Positions 1-5,506 of a DNA stretch of 5,807 nucleotides are shown piece after piece. Position 1 is the stretch's first letter, and every line of letters starts with the position of its first letter. The DNA lies in assembly GCA_015522885.1 (NCBI GenBank), contig WALJ01000092.1:1-5807 (forward strand), in the 5' to 3' direction. This DNA comes from Thermoplasmata archaeon. GTDB taxonomy: Archaea > Thermoplasmatota > Thermoplasmata > WALJ01. The notes below the pieces were generated by a model that searched no databases, was not told the origin of the DNA, and saw nothing but the letters and a program-made list of their open reading frames with translations. The translations under genes were made by a program, and so were the position numbers.

Positions 1-92
1 AAAAAGAGGAAAAGGAGGAAAAAAAGGTTGAAAAGCTTCTCTCCGAAGGAAAAGAGATGGCCGAAAGGGAAGACAATGAATTCAGGTTATAG
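1..92 (+). CDS. C-terminal tail of an upstream Lys/Glu-rich protein (5' partial)
   Basis: The frame starting at position 3 is open from the window edge to a TAG at 90-92 and encodes 29 residues. They begin KEEKEEKKVEKLLSEGKEMA and end EDNEFRL. The alternating Lys/Glu make-up and amphipathic pattern look like the helical or coiled-coil tail of a real protein. The other two frames read as Lys/Arg-only or Gly/Lys-only shadows of the same 27-base all-purine stretch. The family cannot be named from so short a piece. It would overlap the next gene by 17 bases if that gene starts at ATG 76. This is an inference from composition: a purine-rich leader of the next gene would be the alternative reading. 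Confidence 0.5.
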   Translation, partial: KEEKEEKKVEKLLSEGKEMAEREDNEFRL

Positions 93-1056
93 GCTGAGAA
101 TAGGGGCCTTACTCCTGATTTTTCTGGCATCCTTCCTGTTTTTTCACCTCCCGATTCTTGTTTTTCCCCTTGTTATAAAAAGCAGGACAAAAGAGATAGA
201 GGAAGAACTTAAAAGACTGAAGGCTGAGCATGAGCGAAGGGAAAGAAGCCATTCGAAGGCGATAGCGAGCCTTTCACTGAAACTGGATTCTCTGGACTGG
301 CAGATAAAGCTCTCCGAACCGTTCATAAAGAAGCAGCTTTTCAATCTTGAGACAAGGAAGGGCTCGATAGCTCTGGAAATGGAAGAACAGAGAGGCACCG
401 AGCTTGAAGATGTGGGTGGGGGCAGGAATTTTGAAAGCAAAGAGGAGATTGAAAGATGGACGAATATGATAGTGTTTTCCCCTATACTCGGACTTGAGAA
501 CGAGAAAAACACCGTTGTGGTCTTCGTGCCTCTTACGGAGAGTCTGAAAGAGCGAAACATCCTGCTAAGAGACCTGGAATCGATGACTCCGGATACATCC
601 CTCATTAAAAGAGAAGAAGGCAACCATATCCATTTTGCGGAGAGAGCATCCAAAAAGATAAGGGAATACGGCCATGACGAAAGGAGGATATTCACTCTGA
701 ACCTGAGAGTTGCGAGGTTTCAGGAGAACAGAGCCATAGCCATATTCGAGGACAACACTCATTTTGTGTCCATACTGGGGAATGTCGCAAGAAAAAATCC
801 GACAGGCGTGGTCTCAGAAATCCTCTATCCGAGACATATAATCGAATGGGTGAAGGGATGCGCAGATGCGACTCTGGTGGATTCCAAAAGCTTTAACAAT
901 GACCCTCTGGCATTCTTTTTGTGTGAAGAGGCGCTTAAATTGACATCGGAAGGAAAGAGAGTGGATGTTATGGATGTGATAGTTAACAACCGATTCATCC
1001 GCCAGAAAAGGCACAAACTCCTTATAGAATCACTGAGCACATACGGGCATATCTAA
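76..1056 (+). CDS. Uncharacterised membrane-anchored coiled-coil protein
   Basis: I do not recognise a family for this 326-residue protein. Seen in the sequence (numbering from ATG 76): a short basic N-terminus (R6, R8) and one long hydrophobic segment at about 9-34, which acts as a signal anchor or uncleaved transmembrane helix. A highly charged heptad-like helix follows at about 36-80 (IEEELKRLKAEHERRER), then a soluble mixed alpha/beta region to the end with a Gly-Gly-Gly hinge near 114-116. No catalytic motif is obvious. Only two cysteines (C262, C283) appear, with no metal-binding pattern. The start is disputed: TTG at 28 has a GGAGG at 14-18, nine bases upstream, and would add 16 very basic residues. 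I prefer ATG 76 because it puts the anchor at the N-terminus and leaves the charged tail of the upstream gene intact. The gene is probably co-transcribed with the gene before it and runs head-on into truD. Confidence 0.8.
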   Translation: MNSGYRLRIGALLLIFLASFLFFHLPILVFPLVIKSRTKEIEEELKRLKAEHERRERSHSKAIASLSLKLDSLDWQIKLSEPFIKKQLFNLETRKGSIALEMEEQRGTELEDVGGGRNFESKEEIERWTNMIVFSPILGLENEKNTVVVFVPLTESLKERNILLRDLESMTPDTSLIKREEGNHIHFAERASKKIREYGHDERRIFTLNLRVARFQENRAIAIFEDNTHFVSILGNVARKNPTGVVSEILYPRHIIEWVKGCADATLVDSKSFNNDPLAFFLCEEALKLTSEGKRVDVMDVIVNNRFIRQKRHKLLIESLSTYGHI

Positions 1057-2331
1057 TCATCCGTAGGCCGTGAGTTCGTCCACCTTCATGAATTCTCTTA
1101 GAAGGGATGTTGCGTAGCAGCCTTTGGGAAGTGAAAAAGATAGGCTGAGATTCTCACCGTTGAATGATATTCTCAGATCCATTACCTGAGAGAGAATTGC
1201 TCTTCTGTTTCCCCTGCTCGTCAGGAAATCAAGGTCGGTAAAGATGAAATCCTCCGCATTTATACCTTCCCTCTCAATGACCTCCCGTTCAATCTCGCCC
1301 TGTTTTCCTTTCGCAAAATACGGCTCCGAACCGAAGACTATAGCCGTGGGAACTGCCTTTCCTTCCGAAACCCTATTCTTTATTCTATCAAAGTTGTGTT
1401 CCTTAACTTGAAAGAGCTCCCTTTTCGAAGGCAATCCCTTTTCAACGCCCATGACTATATCGCCCTCCAGCAGTTCGGGCATATATTCCTCCTCAATCCT
1501 CCGGCTCAGAATTATGTTGAACAGATACGACTGATAGGCATGTATGAACATTCTGGAAAGGTTCTCCGGCAGTGAGCGTATCGCTCCTCTGTAATCTCCG
1601 GGATTGCGGACAAGGTGGTTCAGCATCGCTCTTTCGAACATCAGGTATTTGGGATACAGTTTGAGAGACTCCGAAACATCCCCTGTCTCTTCGAAGAATT
1701 TCCTCGCTTCATGCGCCTCTTTTCCCTCGAGTTCGACGGGATTTCCCAGATATGCTTCAACGGCGCCTTTGAAGTCCTTTTTTATGAGCTTTTTTCCGAC
1801 TATGTGCGTTACGGGCCTTATCGAACCGAAGCGCTGCACTCCGAAGAAATTGGGAAAACCTCCCTTCGATTTCACCGCCTCTGCGGTGCACTCCGCATTT
1901 TCAAGGGCATTTTCTCCGACATCCCTGATGATTACCTCGAACCTGTTGCCTATGAGGTCCCCGAGAAAAACAGGCTCTGCCACCCTGTATGCATTCAGAA
2001 TGGCCACGTCTTTCATATTCACCGAAAGCACTTCTTCCAAGGGAGCGTCGAAAACCATAACCTGTGTCGTAACCGCCCTCTTGTCCTTCGTTCCTGCAAA
2101 ATATATCCTTCTCCTGCTCATTCCCATGGCTCTGGCAAGATTGCGGACCAGTCGGTTGGTCTCCCAGTTTCTGGTCCTCACAAAAGCCAGAGTGTATCTC
2201 CCTTCCGGGTCTTCCTTTATCTCGAGCGGAATCTCTTCCACCAGAAAATCATCGGGAAATGCCTTCAATCTCCCTTCCGTGCCCTCGCATTCGGATATGT
2301 AACCCCATATTCCGATTTCCCTCTCACTCAT
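1057..2331 (-). CDS. truD: tRNA pseudouridine(13) synthase TruD
   Basis: TruD-family (Pus7-like) enzymes convert a uridine in tRNA, classically U13, to pseudouridine in the cytoplasm. The 424-residue product has the family landmarks: an N-terminal DFLVEEIPLEI strand (28-38), the catalytic-loop motif AGTKDKRAVTTQ (79-90) in which D83 is the expected catalytic aspartate, the NFFGVQRFGS motif (161-170), an inserted TRUD domain through the middle, and the closing ATSLLREFMK (407-416). The length is normal for archaeal members, which are longer than bacterial TruD. The ATG start overlaps the rpoL stop as ATGA (2328-2331). An AAGGA lies eight bases upstream inside the end of rpoL, so translation is probably coupled. 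Its TGA stop directly abuts the stop of the + strand gene with no spacer, so its transcript must end inside the opposing gene. The identification is secure; the exact target uridine in this organism is inferred from the family. Confidence 0.96.
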   Translation of the reverse strand: MSEREIGIWGYISECEGTEGRLKAFPDDFLVEEIPLEIKEDPEGRYTLAFVRTRNWETNRLVRNLARAMGMSRRRIYFAGTKDKRAVTTQVMVFDAPLEEVLSVNMKDVAILNAYRVAEPVFLGDLIGNRFEVIIRDVGENALENAECTAEAVKSKGGFPNFFGVQRFGSIRPVTHIVGKKLIKKDFKGAVEAYLGNPVELEGKEAHEARKFFEETGDVSESLKLYPKYLMFERAMLNHLVRNPGDYRGAIRSLPENLSRMFIHAYQSYLFNIILSRRIEEEYMPELLEGDIVMGVEKGLPSKRELFQVKEHNFDRIKNRVSEGKAVPTAIVFGSEPYFAKGKQGEIEREVIEREGINAEDFIFTDLDFLTSRGNRRAILSQVMDLRISFNGENLSLSFSLPKGCYATSLLREFMKVDELTAYG

Positions 2332-2594
2332 ATCTTCATTCCTTCGAGAGCGTCGCGATACTGTTTTGAGAGGGCTTTGGCTGCTTTTTTAAGGGCGTTC
2401 TGGGGCTTTCCTTTCTTCACTTTTACGGTTATCACGGGAAGGTCTATCTGAGGGTGCTCCCTGTGATATTTCACCTCTTCAACCTCATCAAGTTTCAACA
2501 GCTGGTGAACGAAGGGCTGTATGAGGGTGTCATCCGGTTCGGATACCTCTACGACTATGTGCTCTTTTCCTTTTTCAATGAGTTTCAGCTTCAT
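2328..2594 (-). CDS. rpoL: DNA-directed RNA polymerase subunit L (Rpo11)
   Basis: Archaeal RpoL is the counterpart of eukaryotic Rpb11/AC19 and of the bacterial alpha N-terminal domain. It pairs with RpoD (Rpo3) to start assembly of RNA polymerase. The 88-residue product has the usual size and layout: an N-terminal strand (MKLKLIEKGKEHIVVEVSE), the DDTLIQPFVHQLLKLDEVEEV helix region matching the family's HTL-x-N-x-LR...LL pattern, YHREHPQIDLPVITVKV (43-59) matching the HPL...P dimer strand, and a C-terminal helix with the typical G-x-P-x-x-AL-x-x-A signature (62-72). The family His-Thr-Leu-x-Asn is degenerate here (Asp-Thr-Leu-Ile-Gln), so the protein is somewhat divergent. The ATG at 2594 is preceded by GGAGG at 2604-2608. 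Its stop overlaps the truD start. I rejected a peptidyl-tRNA hydrolase reading because the required motifs are missing. Confidence 0.9.
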   Translation of the reverse strand: MKLKLIEKGKEHIVVEVSEPDDTLIQPFVHQLLKLDEVEEVKYHREHPQIDLPVITVKVKKGKPQNALKKAAKALSKQYRDALEGMKI

Positions 2595-2603
2595 GTTCTC
2601 ATT

Positions 2604-2608
2604 CCTCC
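2604..2608 (-). promoter_or_regulatory. Shine-Dalgarno site of rpoL
   Basis: GGAGG read on the - strand, nine bases before the rpoL ATG at 2594. It supports that start and an mRNA with a 5' leader, for example one continuing from the PrsW-like gene. A second GGAGG lies at 2615-2619 but serves no sensible start. Confidence 0.65.
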
Positions 2609-2620
2609 AATGTGCCTCCG

Positions 2621-2627
2621 TTTTAAA
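2621..2627 (-). promoter_or_regulatory. Possible TATA-like element before rpoL
   Basis: TTTAAAA on the - strand (in GGTTTAAAACGG), centred about 30 bases before the rpoL ATG and just after the PrsW-like stop. An archaeal TATA box here would start transcription almost at the ATG, excluding the good GGAGG at 2604-2608. The two signals therefore conflict. It may be a weak internal promoter or chance. Confidence 0.22.
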
Positions 2628-2634
2628 CCTTTCC

Positions 2635-3243
2635 CTACTCCGAGATTATTCTGTAAACCCTCACATAGTTGAACATCGTATACAGAACCAGAAGAACTAT
2701 CATCACCTCTCTCGATATTTGAAGAAAGAATATCAGTACGAAGAGTACATGGATGAGATACGCCTTGAACAGGTACCTCCATGACCGGTTTGTATAGCTC
2801 CCGTATCCTATGAGAGCGGCTGTGGAGCCGTGCATCGCAGAGTATGAAACCGAAAGAGCGAAGAAGGATATAATGGACCATGGCTCTATACTTCCCCAGC
2901 TCATGTAATCCCCGTACATCATCTCCGATACCATTATCGCACCCATTATGAAACCAAGGGCGGAGCCGTACCACACCGCTTCTTTCTTGCTCTGAACGGA
3001 TTTTCTGTTGAGAATCACGGATTTTGTGAGTTCCTCCAGAAACGCTATGAAAATGAGCATGACCATGGAAAAGAACAGCCTTTCGAACACCCAGAAAACG
3101 GTACCGAGTATCAGCCCCATTGCCATGTACAGCATCATCTTGTTATGCATGAACTCGTTCTCATGCTCTCCCACATACATGTAAAGGAAGAATATCGGGG
3201 GCGACAGCGTTACGAGTCCGATTATAAGGGATTCAAATGCCAC
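2635..3243 (-). CDS. PrsW/CPBP-like intramembrane protease homologue
   Basis: This 202-residue protein is mostly hydrophobic, with about six to seven predicted membrane helices (roughly 5-24, 36-54, 57-76, 92-110, 122-140, 158-174, 177-193). Its polar residues in membranes match the PrsW group of glutamate intramembrane proteases related to CPBP/CAAX enzymes. They are EELTK at 70-74 (EExxK motif), E107 and Y110 in GAIMVSEMMYG (the ENxxY position, with Met for Asn), H138 in MHGSTAALIGYG (the His...G motif), and H165 in YLIHVLFV (the last HxxxN, with the Asn missing). In Bacillus, PrsW cleaves an anti-sigma factor; archaeal members have no known substrate, and archaea lack that sigma system, so the role here is open. 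The start is GTG at 3243, with no Shine-Dalgarno site and a TATA box at the spacing of a leaderless mRNA. A TAA lies in frame upstream, inside that TATA box. rpoL begins 40 bases after its stop, so the gene may lead the rpoL-truD operon. Confidence 0.8.
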   Translation of the reverse strand: MAFESLIIGLVTLSPPIFFLYMYVGEHENEFMHNKMMLYMAMGLILGTVFWVFERLFFSMVMLIFIAFLEELTKSVILNRKSVQSKKEAVWYGSALGFIMGAIMVSEMMYGDYMSWGSIEPWSIISFFALSVSYSAMHGSTAALIGYGSYTNRSWRYLFKAYLIHVLFVLIFFLQISREVMIVLLVLYTMFNYVRVYRIISE

Positions 3244-3264
3244 AATCCGCCCATCGATATGAGG

Positions 3265-3273
3265 TTTTTATAC
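3265..3273 (-). promoter_or_regulatory. TATA box of the PrsW-like gene (leaderless)
   Basis: GTATAAAAA on the - strand, preceded by CCCCAAA as a possible BRE, centred about 26 bases before the GTG at 3243. Archaeal initiation usually occurs about 25-27 bases after the TATA centre, which would put the transcript start on or next to the start codon. It is the best promoter candidate in the window. Confidence 0.6.
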
Positions 3274-3287
3274 TTTGGGGTGGTGAA

Positions 3288-3335
3288 TTACTCTGCGCTC
3301 TCCCCGGCCATGAGTTCTCTGGCAATCCTTTCCAT
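3288..3335 (-). CDS. Possible leaderless 15-codon ORF in the spacer
   Basis: ATG at 3335 to TAA at 3288-3290 encodes MERIARELMAGESAE. An AT-rich AAAATTTATCA at 3358-3368 (- strand) is centred about 27 bases before the ATG, the spacing of a leaderless archaeal message. The peptide could form an amphipathic helix. It lies between the aminotransferase stop and the PrsW-like promoter. So short an ORF can easily occur by chance, and its TATA-like element overlaps the tract I suggest as a terminator. Confidence 0.18.
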   Translation of the reverse strand: MERIARELMAGESAE

Positions 3336-3351
3336 TCCTGCGCTCTTCGTC

Positions 3352-3357
3352 AAAAAA
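3352..3357 (-). terminator. Possible oligo-T terminator of the argF-aminotransferase operon
   Basis: TTTTTT on the - strand, about 75 bases after the aminotransferase stop, at the end of a T-rich run containing CCTTTTCCTG and AAATTTATC. Archaeal RNA polymerase can stop at such tracts without a hairpin, and I see no strong stem here. Its place between two transcription units supports the reading, but six T's alone are weak evidence. Confidence 0.3.
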
Positions 3358-3428
3358 TGATAAATTTTAACAGGAAAAGGCCGTTTATCAGCCTCTTTCC
3401 CGCAGCTTTGTTTCGAGCTTCGATAGTT

Positions 3429-4589
3429 TTACAGCGAGCCTATCCCTTTCTCTATCCTGTTGAGCCCTTCCATTATATTTCCCATGCTGTTTGCATAGGA
3501 TATCCTGATGTACCCCTCACCGCTGACACCGAAAGCGCCCCCCGGAGTTACCGCAACTCCGTAATCCCTGAGAAGATATTCCGCAAGGTCGAAAGAATTG
3601 ACATCCGCATGATATCTCGGGAAGATATAGAACGCACCGTGAGGCTTCAGAGCGTCCATGACCGTCATCTCTCCTATCTTACCTATGGCCGCTATCCTTC
3701 TCCTGTTGAACTCCTTTCTCATCTTCTCTATCTCGGGAGCGCATTCTCGGAGCGCTGTCAGAGCCGCTTTCTGTATGAACGGAGGAACGCAGGTTATCGT
3801 CTGCTGCTGCAGTTTGTTTATCACCTGTATTATGTCCTCGGGCCCGGAAAGCCAGCCTATTCTCCAGCCTGTCATCGCATAGGCCTTTGAAAAGCCGTTG
3901 AGCGTCACCGTTCTTTCGTGCATGTTTCCCAGAGACGCTATGCTCACATGCTTTCCCCTGTAAACGAGTTTTTCGTATATCTCGTCGCTGAGAACATAGA
4001 AATCATAGTCCTCCGCAAGGTCCGCTATTATCTTCAGAGTCTTTCTGGGATACATCGCACCCGTCGGATTGGTCGGGGTATTGATGACAAATAGCTTCGT
4101 TTTCTCATTTACCGCCTCTTTGATGTCCTCTTCCGTGGGTATGAAGCCCTCTTCCTCCCTCGATGCGAGGTCAACCCGCTTCGCTCCCGAAAATATGCTT
4201 ATTGCGGAGTAGGAAACCCATCCCGGGTCAGGCAGAACCACTTCGTCCGTATGCTGGACAATGGACTGCGAGGCCATGAATATCCCGTGTTTTGCCACGG
4301 TAACGAGTATGTTATCGGCGCTCACATCCACCTTGTTCTCTTCCCGCATCTTTCTGGCTATCTCCTCTCTGAGTTCCGGAATTCCGAGAGAGGGAGCATA
4401 ATGGGTGAGACCCTCGTCGAGAGCCTTTTTTCCCGCATCTATGATTGCCTGAGGCGTCCTGAAATCGGGCTCGCCTATGGACAGGGAGATGACATCCTTT
4501 CCCTGTGCTCTCATTTCTCTGGCCATCTGCGTCATTTTCAGGGTCGTGGACGGAGGAAGGCGGCGGGCTCTTGCGGATATCCCTTTCAT
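3429..4589 (-). CDS. Class I PLP-dependent aminotransferase (aspartate aminotransferase-like)
   Basis: A 386-residue fold-type I aminotransferase of the AspC-like group, transferring amino groups between an amino acid such as aspartate and 2-oxoglutarate in the cytosol. Landmarks: LSIGEPDF (36-43) for substrate binding, W124 in DPGWVSY stacking on PLP, NTPTNPTG (170-177) with the cofactor Asn N174, D202 and Y205 in SDEIY, the Schiff-base lysine K235 in GFSKAYAMTGWRIGW, R243 for phosphate, and R362 in YIRIS for the substrate carboxylate. All catalytic residues are present. The phosphate-loop segment reads VTVAKHGIF (96-104), one residue shorter than the common VTxGAKxAL. I recall shortened loops in some archaeal members of this group. 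The ATG overlaps the argF stop by one base (TAATG) and has no strong Shine-Dalgarno site, so it probably depends on re-initiation after argF. Substrate choice cannot be read from sequence. An acetylornithine aminotransferase role is unlikely, as that enzyme belongs to class III. Confidence 0.95.
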   Translation of the reverse strand: MKGISARARRLPPSTTLKMTQMAREMRAQGKDVISLSIGEPDFRTPQAIIDAGKKALDEGLTHYAPSLGIPELREEIARKMREENKVDVSADNILVTVAKHGIFMASQSIVQHTDEVVLPDPGWVSYSAISIFSGAKRVDLASREEEGFIPTEEDIKEAVNEKTKLFVINTPTNPTGAMYPRKTLKIIADLAEDYDFYVLSDEIYEKLVYRGKHVSIASLGNMHERTVTLNGFSKAYAMTGWRIGWLSGPEDIIQVINKLQQQTITCVPPFIQKAALTALRECAPEIEKMRKEFNRRRIAAIGKIGEMTVMDALKPHGAFYIFPRYHADVNSFDLAEYLLRDYGVAVTPGGAFGVSGEGYIRISYANSMGNIMEGLNRIEKGIGSL

Positions 4590-5506
4590 TATTTCATCAG
4601 CTTTACCATCAGCCCTTTCTGGGCGTGCAGCCTGTTCTCTGCTTCGTCGAAGACCGCGGAATTCGGGCTGTCGACGACTCCGTCAGTCACTTCGTGCCCC
4701 CTGTGTGCAGGGAGGCAGTGCATGAAGATGTAATCCGGTTTCGCATTCCCAACGAGTTTCTCATTGACCTGATATTTCCTGAAAATCCGCTCCTTGACCT
4801 CAGCTTCCGCCTCCTGCCCCATCGAAACGGCAACGTCCGTGTATATGACATCGGCATCCTTCACCGCTTCATGCGGGTCCCTGATTATTTCCATGGCAGA
4901 GCCGTTTTCCGCAGCTATTTTGCCTGCTTTCTCCCAGAGATACGCATTCGGCTCATATCCCTCCGGGCAGGCTATGTAGAAGTCCATACCAACCATTGCG
5001 GCGCCGAGAGCAAGGGAATTGGCAACATTGTTTCCGTCTCCGACATATACGAACTTCAGGCCTTTGAAATGACCTTTATGCTCCTTTATCGTGAGAAGGT
5101 CCGCGAGTATCTGGGTCGGGTGCTCCACGTCGTCGAGTCCGTTTATAACCGGAACCGTGGCATTCTTCGCCAGTTCGAGCATGACATCATGGCTGAATGC
5201 CCTGTACATTATTCCGTCGACATACCTTGAGAGTACCCGGGCCGTATCCGCAATCGTCTCTCCCCTTCCCATCTGCATGTCCTTCGGGCTGAGATAGATG
5301 GCATGTCCGCCCAGCTGCGTCATCCCGACCTCGAACGATATTCTAGTTCTGGTGGACGGCTTCTCGAATATCATCCCCAGAGTCTTGTTCTTCAGCGGCT
5401 CGTATATCTCACCGGATTTCTGCCTCTTCTTTATCTCGGATGCGAGTTCCAGTATCTCGTTCAGGTCCTCTTTCACATCCAGCATCGAAATCACATCTCT
5501 CTTCAT
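4589..5506 (-). CDS. argF: Ornithine carbamoyltransferase
   Basis: Catalyses carbamoyl phosphate + ornithine to citrulline + phosphate, the sixth step of arginine synthesis; it can also run in arginine catabolism. The product has 305 residues, normal for the family. The N-terminal carbamoyl-phosphate domain shows FEKPSTRTRISFE (47-59), R102 in MYRAFSH, and HPTQ (129-132). The ornithine domain shows SMGQE (228-232) and HCLPAHRG (263-270) with C264. These motifs separate it from aspartate carbamoyltransferase. Odd point: the ornithine loop reads TDVAVSMG, with Ala226 where most OTCs have Trp. The start is ATG 5506: it has a GGAGATGA site eight bases upstream and overlaps the glycosyltransferase stop as ATGA. 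The open frame runs on to an ATG at 5575, but those 23 extra residues are a shadow of the glycosyltransferase. An anabolic role is likely beside an aminotransferase; no arcA or arcC is in view. Confidence 0.95.
   Translation of the reverse strand: MKRDVISMLDVKEDLNEILELASEIKKRQKSGEIYEPLKNKTLGMIFEKPSTRTRISFEVGMTQLGGHAIYLSPKDMQMGRGETIADTARVLSRYVDGIMYRAFSHDVMLELAKNATVPVINGLDDVEHPTQILADLLTIKEHKGHFKGLKFVYVGDGNNVANSLALGAAMVGMDFYIACPEGYEPNAYLWEKAGKIAAENGSAMEIIRDPHEAVKDADVIYTDVAVSMGQEAEAEVKERIFRKYQVNEKLVGNAKPDYIFMHCLPAHRGHEVTDGVVDSPNSAVFDEAENRLHAQKGLMVKLMK

Noticed and set aside
144..695. A 183-codon open frame on the - strand opposite the membrane-anchored protein gene
   Set aside because: Its product is Ser/Leu-rich and low in complexity, as expected from the reverse complement of Lys/Glu/Arg-rich coding DNA, and it has no domain or convincing start signal.
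1604..2451. Two long open frames on the + strand (1604-2302 and 1615-2451) opposite truD and rpoL
   Set aside because: truD and rpoL are clear family members in the other orientation, and the + strand products show no recognisable motif. They overlap each other in different frames, typical of shadows.
2328..2594. Reading the small gene before truD as peptidyl-tRNA hydrolase Pth2, a common truD neighbour in archaea
   Set aside because: The protein is too short and lacks the Pth2 N-terminal lysine-rich catalytic motif; its strands and helices instead follow the RpoL pattern.
2591..2974. A 127-codon open frame on the - strand overlapping the PrsW-like gene
   Set aside because: It is a different frame of the PrsW-like gene, whose membrane helices and motifs are convincing; the product here has no coherent pattern.
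3354..3428. Possible C/D box RNA on the + strand, based on ATGATAA near 3356-3362
   Set aside because: The C-box match is imperfect and no CTGA D box or closing terminal stem follows at a suitable distance.
4505..5230. A 241-codon open frame on the + strand opposite argF
   Set aside because: argF carries all the OTC motifs in the opposite sense; the + frame has no motif or start signal of its own.
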